Counted from the first letter of the stretch, positions 6,001 to 13,844 are shown. The stretch: 14,385 bases of DNA from Alphaproteobacteria bacterium (GCA_017479785.1 JAFVBT010000002.1:1-14385), one strand, 5' to 3'. Notes: a model not told the origin generated them from the sequence alone. Program-made: numbers and translations.

Positions 6001-7746
6001 ATGAGCAAAAAAACGGCATTTGTATTCTTTGTGTTATGCACATGGCTTTTAAGCCTGCCGCTTTATGCTGCCGAAAACATCAAAAGCACCGAACACACAA
6101 CAATCAGCCTGTACAGCAATGGTTCCAATGAGGTTTTGGCAAAATTTGACTTGCAGCCAAACTGGCACATCTATTGGAGCAATCCGGGCGAAGTCGGCCA
6201 ACCGACAACGGTGTCGGCACGCCATTCCTCCGTTAAAATTGAAAACCAGTCCGTGCCGTCAGTACGCACCGTTTACGATACCATGAATGAATATCTGTAT
6301 GAAAAAACGGCTTTTTTCCAGCTTTATGTTGATAATCCGGCACAGGCAAAAATTACGTTTGATTTTGTAGAGTGTAATGATGAATGCAAACCGGAAACCC
6401 TGACTTTTGATTTGGCCTCCGTTCCGGTTGCAACACCGGATGAATGGGCTGATATCAAACAAAAGGCCGATGCAACGTTTCCGATTAAGCTCAAGCTGTT
6501 TTCTGACGGAAATTCCTTTATATTGGAGAGTGTACCGCATACGCAGTTAAAATTAATACCGACCGAGCGTGATGTTATTGATGAAAATTCGGTAAACATC
6601 AATCTGGTTGACAAGGCCGTTCATGTTGAATGGCAGGCAGAAGAAAATCAAAAATTGTCTCAAGCCCTGATTATGACACCGAATAAAAGTTATTTAGCAC
6701 AAATTGAATATGCAGACGGTTCATATGTTTATTTGCTGTATATCTTAATTTTGGCTTTTCTCGGCGGTATCATTCTTAACGCCATGCCTTGTGTTTTTCC
6801 AATCCTCAGCTTGAAAATTTTTACTCTCATCAATCACCCGAAAACAAGCCATTCTCCTTGGCATAATGCGTTATATTACACTCTGGGAGTTTTACTGTCA
6901 TTCTTATTGTTAACCACACTGTTGGTTGCCCTGAAAAACAGCGGCGAAGCTGTTGGTTGGGGCTTTCAGTTGCAATCACCTTGGTTTGTCGGCACTATGG
7001 CACTTATATTTTTTATTTTATTCTTATTTATGGCAGAATGGTTGCATTTTCCGAGTTTTGCCGGCGATTTTATTCACAAAACGGCAGCTTTCAATTCATT
7101 TACCACCGGATTTTTTGCTGTTTTGATTGCCAGTCCGTGCACCGGTCCGTTTATGGGCGCCGCCATCGGCTATGCTTTCATGCAAAACACCGCTGAAGTA
7201 TATGCAGTCTTCTCGGCACTGGCTTTAGGCTATGCTTTGCCATATGCTTTGATTGAACTCTATCCGACAACCATAAGCCGAATTATGCCGAAACCCGGAC
7301 GCTGGATGCAACGTGTTAAAATCATTTTATCCGTACCCATATTACTAACCGCTGTTTGGCTTGCTACCGTATGGGTTAAACAACTTGACTTTTCGGTAGA
7401 AAATACAACATCATTCGGCGAAAAGTGGCAACCGTATGATGTCCGGAAAATTGCTGATTTAAACGAAAAAGGAGAAAAAATCTTCATTGATTTTACTGCC
7501 GATTGGTGCCTAACCTGTAAATTTAATGAAAAATTTTTAATTAAAACGCAACGCTTTAAGGAATTTACCGCCCGTAATAACATACATCTTTTTGTGGCTG
7601 ACTTAACGGAATATAATGATGAATACTACAAAGCGCTTCATGCTTACGGGCGCGACGGTATTCCGTTATATGTATATTACAATAACGGAACGTACAAAAT
7701 CCTACCGTTGTTCTTTTCTCTATCTGATTTAACTTCTGAAGATTAA
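6001..7746 (+). CDS. dsbD: Thiol:disulfide interchange protein, DsbD/ScsB-like
   Basis: An inner-membrane protein that carries electrons from cytoplasmic thioredoxin to periplasmic disulfide proteins. The ATG at 6001 follows AGGAG by 6 nt; an in-frame TTG at 5977 is less likely. Of 581 residues, 1-23 form a signal peptide. The periplasmic N-terminal domain includes WHIYWSNPGEVGQPT (55-69), as in ScsB-type DsbD proteins, and Cys125/Cys129 (VECNDEC). The CcdA-like core (about 242-460) has MPC (Cys264) and SPC (Cys380), the redox pair within the membrane. The C-terminal thioredoxin domain has DWCLTCK (Cys503/Cys506) and the cis-Pro motif GIP (Pro555). I count about six membrane segments; the usual last two before the thioredoxin domain seem absent (see findings). 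The stop shares TTAA with convergent ftsB. Confidence 0.92.
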   Translation: MSKKTAFVFFVLCTWLLSLPLYAAENIKSTEHTTISLYSNGSNEVLAKFDLQPNWHIYWSNPGEVGQPTTVSARHSSVKIENQSVPSVRTVYDTMNEYLYEKTAFFQLYVDNPAQAKITFDFVECNDECKPETLTFDLASVPVATPDEWADIKQKADATFPIKLKLFSDGNSFILESVPHTQLKLIPTERDVIDENSVNINLVDKAVHVEWQAEENQKLSQALIMTPNKSYLAQIEYADGSYVYLLYILILAFLGGIILNAMPCVFPILSLKIFTLINHPKTSHSPWHNALYYTLGVLLSFLLLTTLLVALKNSGEAVGWGFQLQSPWFVGTMALIFFILFLFMAEWLHFPSFAGDFIHKTAAFNSFTTGFFAVLIASPCTGPFMGAAIGYAFMQNTAEVYAVFSALALGYALPYALIELYPTTISRIMPKPGRWMQRVKIILSVPILLTAVWLATVWVKQLDFSVENTTSFGEKWQPYDVRKIADLNEKGEKIFIDFTADWCLTCKFNEKFLIKTQRFKEFTARNNIHLFVADLTEYNDEYYKALHAYGRDGIPLYVYYNNGTYKILPLFFSLSDLTSED

Positions 7747-8075
7747 TCGGCGGTTTCTTCGGAACCATCATCAATGATGATAAATTCATCATCACCTATA
7801 ACATTTAAAACCGTGCGCGCACGTTCGTCCAACAAATCTAAATCTAAACTGGATGAAGATAAAAGGCTGACTTTTTGCTCCAATTCCGCACGTTTTTTAT
7901 CGTAAGTGGCGCTCATTTGCTCGGCTTCGGCAACTTTTTCCTGCAGATACATGTAGCGCAATAAACCGCGATCTCCTTTAACGGCAAAATATGAAAAATA
8001 ACCGCAAAGACACATCAGCAGCACCACAACCGCCGAACTTTTACTTTTTTCAACAATGAAAGACCAAAAATCCAT
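7743..8075 (-). CDS. ftsB: FtsB/DivIC-like septum formation initiator
   Basis: A small bitopic cell-division protein of 110 residues. It has a short cytoplasmic N-terminus, one membrane segment (about 13-31), the GDRGLL motif (34-39), a coiled coil (about 43-71, QEKVAEAEQMSATYDKKRAE) and LDLDLLDERARTVLN (77-91), followed by an acidic tail. This is the alphaproteobacterial form of the family. Homologues bind FtsL and FtsQ at the divisome and help activate septal wall synthesis. In many Alphaproteobacteria the gene lies between eno and the pdh genes; here it follows lolD instead. The ribosome-binding site is weak (AAGAAG, about 6-11 nt upstream). Its stop shares TTAA with convergent dsbD. Confidence 0.88.
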   Translation of the reverse strand: MDFWSFIVEKSKSSAVVVLLMCLCGYFSYFAVKGDRGLLRYMYLQEKVAEAEQMSATYDKKRAELEQKVSLLSSSSLDLDLLDERARTVLNVIGDDEFIIIDDGSEETAD

Positions 8076-8151
8076 TTTTTATTCTTCTTATTTCATCTCA
8101 ACTTTTAAGATTGCACCACATTTTTATTAAAAAAAAGTTAGAAATAACACC

Positions 8152-8877
8152 TTAATAAAAATTTTCTGTTTGCGAAACGAAATTTGTAGCACGGACATCA
8201 ATCAATTTTCCGTCTTTAAGCGAAACCTCTCTATCCATTTTGTGCGCCAAATCAATATTATGAGTTGCAATTAAGGCAGAAAGTCCCGTCTCTTTCACAA
8301 CTTCCAATAATGTCAGAAACACATTATCCGATGTATTCGGATCAAGGTTACCCGTCGGTTCGTCGGCTAAAAGCAACTTTGGCGTATTTGCCAAAGCGCG
8401 TGCAATAGCCACACGTTGTTGCTCACCGCCGGAAAGCTCAGCCGGCCGGTGATGTTCGCGCTCTTCTAACCCCAAACGCCTTAATAACCACATTGCTTTG
8501 TCTTCGGCTTCTTTATATTTCACACCGGCTATTAACTGCGGTAGAATCACATTTTCAGCCGCATCAAAATCAGGCAACAAATTATGATACTGATAAACAA
8601 ATCCCAAATAATCACGCCGAAGCGTTGTGCGAATGGTATCGCCGGCATCGGAACATTTTTCGCCGTTAATATAGATTTCGCCGGCTGTCGGAGTCTCCAA
8701 AAGTCCGGCAATTTGCAAAAGCGTTGATTTTCCCGAACCTGACGGTCCGATTAAAGCCACAATCTCTTTCGGCTTAATTTCCAGATTGACATTCTTCAGC
8801 ACATCTAACTGATCCACCCCTTGTATAAAGGTTTTGCAGATACCTTTCAAGACCAATGTTGCATTTTTTCTATTCAT
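8152..8877 (-). CDS. lolD: Lipoprotein-releasing system ATP-binding protein LolD
   Basis: The ATPase of the LolCDE-type ABC machine, which extracts outer-membrane-destined lipoproteins from the inner membrane and hands them to LolA. Its 241 residues show the complete set of ABC motifs: Walker A GPSGSGKST (44-52), Q-loop VYQYHNLLPDF (94-104, the LolD style), signature LSGGEQQRVAIARAL (148-162), Walker B LLLADEP (168-174), D-loop GNLD (176-179) and H-loop His206. The ATG overlaps the end of lolC by 8 bp (ATGAATAG), with GGAGG about 9 nt upstream inside lolC, so translation is coupled. The next gene on the strand is ftsB, 76 bp away. Confidence 0.95.
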   Translation of the reverse strand: MNRKNATLVLKGICKTFIQGVDQLDVLKNVNLEIKPKEIVALIGPSGSGKSTLLQIAGLLETPTAGEIYINGEKCSDAGDTIRTTLRRDYLGFVYQYHNLLPDFDAAENVILPQLIAGVKYKEAEDKAMWLLRRLGLEEREHHRPAELSGGEQQRVAIARALANTPKLLLADEPTGNLDPNTSDNVFLTLLEVVKETGLSALIATHNIDLAHKMDREVSLKDGKLIDVRATNFVSQTENFY

Positions 8878-10114
8878 ATCTCAATGCCTCCGCCGGATCA
8901 AATTTAGATGCTCGGTATGCCGGATATAGAGTCGCCAAAAACGACAGCAGCAATGTCAAAACAACCACGGTTGCGACTTCGGTATTGTCCACTTTTGCCG
9001 GCAGCTGTGACAAGAAATAAATTTCGGATGAAAACAGTTCACGACCGGAAATACTTTGCAAAAACTGTCTGATACTTTCAATATTATGACAAAACAGCAA
9101 CCCTAAACCTACACCGATTAATGTGCCGACGATGCCGATAAATGCGCCGTCCATAAAGAATATACGCATAATCATTCCGCGTGAAGCCCCCATAGTGCGC
9201 AACACGGCAACATCTCGGCTTTTATCCTTAACAAGCATTATTAAGCCGGTAATAATATTGAACGCGGCAACCAAAATTATCAGCATCAAAATCAAAAACA
9301 TTACATTACGTTCCACATCTATGGCATTAAAAAAAGCGGAATTCGTTTGTTTCCAATCATAAACATAAGCATCCAATCCGACGCTTTTTTCAATAAGAGA
9401 ACGTGTTTGCGCCAGTTTATTTTCATCTTTTAAGCTGACATCTATTACCGAAACGGCATTTTTCAACCCGAAGTATTTTTGAGCTGCTTCAAGCGGCATA
9501 AACACGTAATTAGCGTCATATTCATACATTCCCATGTTAAACATACCGATAACCCGATACGATTTAATACGCGGCACGGAACCGAACGCCGTTACTTTTC
9601 CGTTTGGCGATATCAGTGTAATTTCATCATTAATATAAACACCGAGTTTATGTGCCAATTTTTCGCCGAGCACGACAACATCTTCAGTGTAACCGTCTAA
9701 ATCTACACGTGCAAAACCCTCACGCATCACTTTTTTCTTCAAGATATCTTCACTTCTGATACCGCGCACCATTGCGCCCTCTGCACCATGCCCGGAAGAA
9801 ATCAGCAACTGCTTTTCAATCATCGGGATAACCAAATCCACGCCGTCAATTCCTTGAATTTGTCCCGTGGCCTTTTTATAATTATTAAAGGGAAATTCCG
9901 GTGCGGCCACAATAGATATATGTCCGTTTATACCCAAAATACGGTTCAACAGTTCAGCCTTAAAACCGTTCATCACCGACATAACGATAATCAGTGTCGC
10001 AACGCCCAACGCTATACCGGTAAAAGCGAATCCGGTAATAACGGAAATAAAACCTTCCTTGCGTTTAGCACGTAAATATCGCCATGCGGTCAAGCGTTCA
10101 AATTTAGAAAACAA
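8870..10114 (-). CDS. lolC: Lipoprotein-releasing ABC transporter permease, LolC/LolE (probably LolF-type)
   Basis: A 414-residue permease of the Lol complex. TM1 is at about 22-48 (FISVITGFAFTGIALGVATL), a large periplasmic domain follows, and TM2-4 lie at about 272-296, 318-341 and 378-398 (FtsX/MacB fold). The N-terminal FERLTAWRYLRAKRKEGFIS, the DVAVLRTMGAS loop (300-310, contacting LolD) and SEIYFLSQLPA (363-373) are LolC/E family features. Residues about 174-186 (VTAFGSVPRIKSY), with a central proline, align by eye with the LolC hook that recruits LolA. The start is TTG (codon 10114-10112) with AAGGAG 8 nt upstream; no ATG occurs near it. Only one permease gene is adjacent to lolD, so the complex may be a homodimer as in LolF organisms. 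I cannot exclude a second permease elsewhere. Confidence 0.93.
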   Translation of the reverse strand: MFSKFERLTAWRYLRAKRKEGFISVITGFAFTGIALGVATLIIVMSVMNGFKAELLNRILGINGHISIVAAPEFPFNNYKKATGQIQGIDGVDLVIPMIEKQLLISSGHGAEGAMVRGIRSEDILKKKVMREGFARVDLDGYTEDVVVLGEKLAHKLGVYINDEITLISPNGKVTAFGSVPRIKSYRVIGMFNMGMYEYDANYVFMPLEAAQKYFGLKNAVSVIDVSLKDENKLAQTRSLIEKSVGLDAYVYDWKQTNSAFFNAIDVERNVMFLILMLIILVAAFNIITGLIMLVKDKSRDVAVLRTMGASRGMIMRIFFMDGAFIGIVGTLIGVGLGLLFCHNIESIRQFLQSISGRELFSSEIYFLSQLPAKVDNTEVATVVVLTLLLSFLATLYPAYRASKFDPAEALRYE

Positions 10115-10139
10115 AATATTTCTCCTTATAACTTACCAG

Positions 10140-10168
10140 AATGTATAAAGAATCTTCGTTTTTTGCAA
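10140..10168 (-). promoter_or_regulatory. Possible promoter for lolC-lolD
   Basis: On the minus strand, TTGCAA (plus 10163-10168) is followed after 17 bp by TACATT (plus 10140-10145): 4/6 matches at each element. It lies in the 82-bp gap between the second DUF3137 gene and lolC, with AAGGAG of lolC about 15 bp further on. It is weak; read-through from the lemA operon is the alternative. Confidence 0.35.
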
Positions 10169-10196
10169 CACTCAACCGGCGGATATACACAGCACC

Positions 10197-11159
10197 TTAC
10201 ATACCGATACGCTGATTTAATTTTAGGAGCTTTATAATGGAAAAAATAGTATAAAACTGATCAAATACCCTGTCTATTTTCTTTTTGTTGATGTTAGAGC
10301 GGAAAAACGAATTGGCTTCAAACATATTTTGCTTTGTCGGAACCGCCAATAATAACGTATTGTTTTGAAAACAAAATTGAATAGACTTTCCTTCGTATAA
10401 ATCACGCAATTTTATAATACGCTCCATAAATCCGGTTGTCAGCAAATAACGCGCTTCTATTTGATTGTCGGCATACACTTCAAAATATTTTTCAAAAAGA
10501 CTGTCTTCCAATTTAACATTCTGCAAGCCTTTAATCTTATAAAACGAATTAAGTATTCCCCTATCCTGCAACACAACCGTTCGTCCCGTAAAATTTTTGT
10601 TCATTTCCAATAAGACACAAACACCCGTAAAAACTTTTTTATTGATTTTATTACCGCGAAAATCATTTTTCACAAAACGCAATTTTTCTTCGGCAACGGT
10701 CATTTTTACATTTTCATAACTTCCGCTAAAATAATCATCACCGATATTTTCATTATACTCGGCAAATAAATCCGATGACATCAAGTAGTGGTCCGCAATT
10801 TTGTTTTCATATTCATACGAAAACGAGCCGTAAAAATCGGCAAAATCAGGCATAATCTTCGGTTTAACTTTTTTCTTATAAGTATAGATTGGACCGACAA
10901 ATGCCATAACCACCAAACAAGATAAGCTCAAATATATACCGATTGATGCATTTGTTTTCCCAAATCCGGATACCCATATTGAGTGCAAAATTGCCGGATA
11001 AAAAAAGGCCATCAGAAGAACCAAAATTCCAAAAGCAGCTAAATAAAGTAAGCGTGCCTTCTCGCTTTGGCGCAGAATCGGCAATAGTCTGTCATTGTAA
11101 TATGCATCAAATCGGCGTTTCTGCTCAATATAGTCGGCATTTTTCCGAAAATCAAACAT
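10197..11159 (-). CDS. DUF3137 domain membrane protein (second copy)
   Basis: A DUF3137 protein of unknown biochemical role, commonly found next to LemA. Its 320 residues comprise a short cytoplasmic N-terminus, two membrane segments (about 36-54 and 71-93) and a soluble domain. The domain carries the family pattern clearly: MSSDLFAEYNENIGDDYFSG (127-146), KVFTGVCVLLEMNKNFTGRT (175-194), LEDSLFEKYFEVYADNQIEA (217-236), then RYLLTTGFMERI. The start overlaps the preceding paralogue by 8 bp (ATGTTTGA) with no Shine-Dalgarno of its own, so translation is probably coupled. This copy keeps the family consensus better than its upstream neighbour. Confidence 0.85.
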   Translation of the reverse strand: MFDFRKNADYIEQKRRFDAYYNDRLLPILRQSEKARLLYLAAFGILVLLMAFFYPAILHSIWVSGFGKTNASIGIYLSLSCLVVMAFVGPIYTYKKKVKPKIMPDFADFYGSFSYEYENKIADHYLMSSDLFAEYNENIGDDYFSGSYENVKMTVAEEKLRFVKNDFRGNKINKKVFTGVCVLLEMNKNFTGRTVVLQDRGILNSFYKIKGLQNVKLEDSLFEKYFEVYADNQIEARYLLTTGFMERIIKLRDLYEGKSIQFCFQNNTLLLAVPTKQNMFEANSFFRSNINKKKIDRVFDQFYTIFSIIKLLKLNQRIGM

Positions 11160-12078
11160 CAGCCAACACTTTCATAATCTGAATAAACTCAGTGATTTTA
11201 CATAGTTCGGCATGAAGCTGACGGAATTTATTTTTATCAACCTTGCGGCTCCAGAATTTATAATTGGTAAAATACAATGTGCTGTCTTCCAAATATACGC
11301 GGATATAATTGTCCTTAATTTCAATATTGATGCTTTTGGCGGCAAAAACCTCTTTCAAATCCAAAATTGCCTCAAAAAAAGATGATATGATAATCCGTTG
11401 AGCCGCTTCCGTATTATCCGTAAAACAACGAAAATAATTTGCGGCCGGAACTTCCAGTTTCGGTTCAACTGCCATCAACTCCGGAAATTTGTTCTTGCGA
11501 TAAAAACCATTTTTATCAAACACCAAGATATCTGCCTTAAAGTTATGCGGAAACGTCAAATACGTAATAACGCCCGAAGACACTGTGCGCTTCCAGGTTT
11601 TGTTTTTAAGCAACACATCTTTTTGATAGCAGGTGTCCCTAATTTCCGTTTTTATATTTTCCGGTGTTCCCGAAATATTATGCATGGCAAAAACATCATC
11701 ATGTTGCGGAATGATGCGCGAATGCACCAAACGCACCTTGCCGGATGTTTTATATTTCCAATTACCGTAAAAACGCAAAAAAACTTCAAAAATATCAAGC
11801 CGAGGTTGTTTATAATAGCTGTATATCGGCCAAACAACAATCAAACCGGCCACAATCGCCACCAACAGAATTTGCTCGTAATTCAGGGCACGCCCATACA
11901 TCAAGGAATTAAACAGCACCCATAACGTATTGGCGCTGAAAATAAAAAGTGCACTCCAAAAAGCTCCCCAAAAACGCCCTCTATACACATCTTTTCGGCG
12001 ATTATCCTCTTCCACCAAAGGAATAATTTCCCGCTCAAAATATTGTTCAAATGCGTTTGATTCTTGATTTTCCAGCAT
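11152..12078 (-). CDS. DUF3137-like membrane protein (divergent first copy)
   Basis: 308 residues laid out like the next gene: two membrane segments (about 36-58 and 69-88), then a soluble domain. Alignable pieces include SGTPENIKTEI against SGSYENVKMTV, ANYFRCFTDNTEAAQRIIIS against EKYFEVYADNQIEARYLLTT, and FEAILDLKEVFAAKSI against MERIIKLRDLYEGKSI. It is therefore a paralogue from an old tandem duplication, and the canonical DUF3137 residues are eroded. It begins 14 bp after lemA and overlaps the following gene by 8 bp, so all three are one operon. Its ribosome-binding site is weak (GATGGA). Function unknown; presumably acts with LemA in the inner membrane. Confidence 0.78.
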   Translation of the reverse strand: MLENQESNAFEQYFEREIIPLVEEDNRRKDVYRGRFWGAFWSALFIFSANTLWVLFNSLMYGRALNYEQILLVAIVAGLIVVWPIYSYYKQPRLDIFEVFLRFYGNWKYKTSGKVRLVHSRIIPQHDDVFAMHNISGTPENIKTEIRDTCYQKDVLLKNKTWKRTVSSGVITYLTFPHNFKADILVFDKNGFYRKNKFPELMAVEPKLEVPAANYFRCFTDNTEAAQRIIISSFFEAILDLKEVFAAKSINIEIKDNYIRVYLEDSTLYFTNYKFWSRKVDKNKFRQLHAELCKITEFIQIMKVLADV

Positions 12079-12092
12079 AACCGTTTTTCCAT

Positions 12093-12665
12093 CTATTTGA
12101 AGTAGTCCTTAGCCTTAATCGGCTGACGTTCTGTCTCAGTAATTTCAAAGAACGGAAACTGACTGTAATTTACCCCCAAAATTGAAGCAATCATACTGCC
12201 CGGAAAAATTTCCGTTATATTTTTCAGTTCATTAACATTGGAATTATAGAAACGACGCGCCGCCGCAATATGCTCTTCAACTTCATTCATGCTTTGCATG
12301 GCCGTAATCATTGTTTGATTAGATTTCAAATCCGGATAATTTTCCAAAGAAACCTTAAATTCCTGCAGTTTCTGATTGAGCAAATTTTCCAATTCCATTT
12401 TTTCTTTCGGGGCGGTCACAAAAGAGCTTTGCATTGCACGTGTGCGAAGTTCGGTCAGTTCAGTCATCAAAGACTTCTCGTGTTCCATAAATTTTGCTGC
12501 CATTTGCAACATATTCGGAATCAAATCATATCTCTTTTTCAGCTGAACATCAACATCGGCCATAGATTCCTGCACTTTATTACGGCATTTGATAATTTTA
12601 ACATACAAAACATAAAACAGCGCAGCTAAAACACCGACGACGATTAATACTATATTTGCAGACAT
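12093..12665 (-). CDS. lemA: LemA family protein
   Basis: 190 residues, the usual LemA length. An N-terminal membrane anchor (about 3-24) is followed by a helical bundle with the family motifs DVQLKKRYDLIPNM (39-52), HEKSL (62-66), ENYPDLKSNQ (108-117), EEHIAAARRFYNSNVNELKN (130-149) and IFPGSMIASILGV, then FPFFE. The family role is not settled; LemA proteins are membrane-anchored with an extracytoplasmic helical domain and often sit beside DUF3137 or TPM-domain genes. AAGGAG precedes the ATG by about 8 nt. It heads the operon lemA-DUF3137-DUF3137, possibly reading on into lolCD. It is divergent from the small gene at 12792. I found no convincing promoter for it. Confidence 0.93.
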   Translation of the reverse strand: MSANIVLIVVGVLAALFYVLYVKIIKCRNKVQESMADVDVQLKKRYDLIPNMLQMAAKFMEHEKSLMTELTELRTRAMQSSFVTAPKEKMELENLLNQKLQEFKVSLENYPDLKSNQTMITAMQSMNEVEEHIAAARRFYNSNVNELKNITEIFPGSMIASILGVNYSQFPFFEITETERQPIKAKDYFK

Positions 12666-12737
12666 ATTCCCACTCCTTAAAAATGTACATTTTACAATAT
12701 ATTAACCGCCGAGTATTAAAATTTATTAAAGAAAATG

Positions 12738-12766
12738 TTGATTTAGACTAAAAAGCGTGTTATTAT
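12738..12766 (+). promoter_or_regulatory. Sigma70-type promoter for the 12792-13094 gene
   Basis: TTGATT (12738-12743) and TATTAT (12761-12766) are separated by 17 bp: 4/6 and 5/6 matches to consensus. The predicted start near 12773 is 8 bp before the AAAGGA ribosome-binding site (12781-12786). Confidence 0.6.
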
Positions 12767-12791
12767 AAACTAAAATAATGAAAGGAAAGCC

Positions 12792-13094
12792 ATGAACGAA
12801 CGTCGTGTCAACTTCTTACTCGGAGAAATTAATCGGAATCTTGACAACAAGAAAAGCCGACAAGAGGCTTTGGAAGAAGAACGCATACAGACACATGAGC
12901 GGCAAAACAGTAAAATAAAAGAACAAAGCCGCACAGATTCCATTGTCGCCCGAATGTTGGAACAGCAACGACTTATGGCTTTAAGAACATCTTCCGGTCG
13001 GCCGGAACGTTATAATCCGGAATTAGAAAGAGATCGGCAAAATACGCGACAGTTATCGCAACGTCAGTATCAGCGCGAATATTCCAGATCATAA
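12792..13094 (+). CDS. Small hydrophilic Arg/Gln-rich protein, unknown function
   Basis: 100 residues, not recognised. It is highly charged and helical in character (for example NKKSRQEALEEERIQTHERQ), with no cysteine, tryptophan, signal peptide or membrane segment. The C-terminal 30 residues are rich in Arg, Gln, Tyr and Ser (ERDRQNTRQLSQRQYQREYS) and probably disordered. A coiled-coil or nucleic-acid-binding role would be possible on composition alone, but nothing proves it. The gene looks real: a near-consensus promoter, AAAGGA 5 nt before the ATG, and codon use like its neighbours (GAA over GAG). No clear terminator follows; the dyad AATAAACA-6-TGTTTATT at 13114-13135 has no T-tract. Confidence 0.75.
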   Translation: MNERRVNFLLGEINRNLDNKKSRQEALEEERIQTHERQNSKIKEQSRTDSIVARMLEQQRLMALRTSSGRPERYNPELERDRQNTRQLSQRQYQREYSRS

Positions 13095-13158
13095 AAACGA
13101 AATGCAACGTTTTAATAAACATATTGCTGTTTATTGTGTGATTTTGTGCGAAGATATG

Positions 13159-13186
13159 TTGATAAAAAAGGACAGTTTAACTTAAT
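13159..13186 (+). promoter_or_regulatory. Possible promoter for the 13213-13743 gene
   Basis: TTGATA (13159-13164, 5/6) and CTTAAT (13181-13186, 4/6) are spaced by 16 bp. The predicted start near 13193 would leave a leader of about 20 nt made almost entirely of A and T, with no Shine-Dalgarno site. Confidence 0.4.
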
Positions 13187-13212
13187 TTTTTAAATATTTT
13201 TATGATATGCAT

Positions 13213-13743
13213 ATGGAAAAGATGGATTTAATCCGAAAAGAGCTGATAGCACAGCTGTCAGACAGTGTGTTTAATCAGCATTTTGACCACAGTTCAGAGC
13301 AAGGTTTTACCGATTCTCTGACTGAGGAGGAAGAGTTGGCGATTGTGAAACAAATGCTTGTTTCGGCCACAGCGCCTGAATGGCTCAACTTTCTGCAAAA
13401 CTATATCAAGCATTATGCTTTGTTTAATAGTTCTGTGGATTTGTTGATTGATAACAGTGAGAACCCTGTTGTTCGCGAAGCTCTTGTCAACTTCTTTGAG
13501 TGTTCGGGACCGACCGTGGCACAAACAGAAAAGGTTTGCAGATACTTTCTGCGCAAAGATGCAGAAGTGTATCCCGAGGTTATGGTTGCTTTATGTGACC
13601 ATGCTCGCAGCAACGACAAAAACATTGCGATGCTTTTGGATCAGGTTGAGGACAAGTTCAAGGAAGAACATTCCAACCAACCTGCCCCGCAATACAGCAC
13701 ACGTTATGTTGCCAGTGTTTCATCACGACGCTCTCGTGTGTAA
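13213..13743 (+). CDS. Hypothetical acidic protein (176 aa)
   Basis: Not recognised. It is soluble, helical and acidic, with no signal peptide. It is rich in short helix-like blocks (AIVKQMLVSATAPEWLNFLQ; VVREALVNFFECS; VMVALCDHAR), reminiscent of helical-repeat adaptors, but no repeat period is clear. The tail (about the last 25 residues) is Ser/Arg-rich and likely flexible. The start is uncertain: ATG at 13207 and ATG at 13213 are in frame and neither has a ribosome-binding site. I prefer 13213 because the protein would then begin MEK, like the equally leader-poor gene at 4095-5078. It ends at a strong intrinsic terminator and uses GAG more freely than neighbouring genes. Confidence 0.75.
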   Translation: MEKMDLIRKELIAQLSDSVFNQHFDHSSEQGFTDSLTEEEELAIVKQMLVSATAPEWLNFLQNYIKHYALFNSSVDLLIDNSENPVVREALVNFFECSGPTVAQTEKVCRYFLRKDAEVYPEVMVALCDHARSNDKNIAMLLDQVEDKFKEEHSNQPAPQYSTRYVASVSSRRSRV

Positions 13744-13756
13744 AATCAAAAAGAGG

Positions 13757-13792
13757 AGACCGACTTAATAAAGCCGGTCTTTTCTTTTTTTT
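13757..13792 (+). terminator. Intrinsic terminator after the 13213-13743 gene
   Basis: AGACCG (13757-13762) pairs with CGGTCT (13775-13780), and an inner CTT/AAG stem closes the loop. It is followed by TTTTCTTTTTTTT (13781-13793). It begins 13 bp after the stop codon and cleanly separates this gene from the tRNA downstream. Confidence 0.85.
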
Positions 13793-13844
13793 AGAAAAAA
13801 TTAAGTTCCTATATAATTTTTTTCAAAAAAACTAAAAATAATGC

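Noticed and set aside
11398..11925. Plus-strand open frame of 175 codons
   Set aside because: It is fully antisense to the first DUF3137 gene, whose topology and homology are clear. Its composition is unlike a real protein.
13114..13135. Terminator after the 12792-13094 gene
   Set aside because: The 8-bp dyad AATAAACA/TGTTTATT is pure A/T-rich except for its ends and no T-tract follows it on the plus strand.
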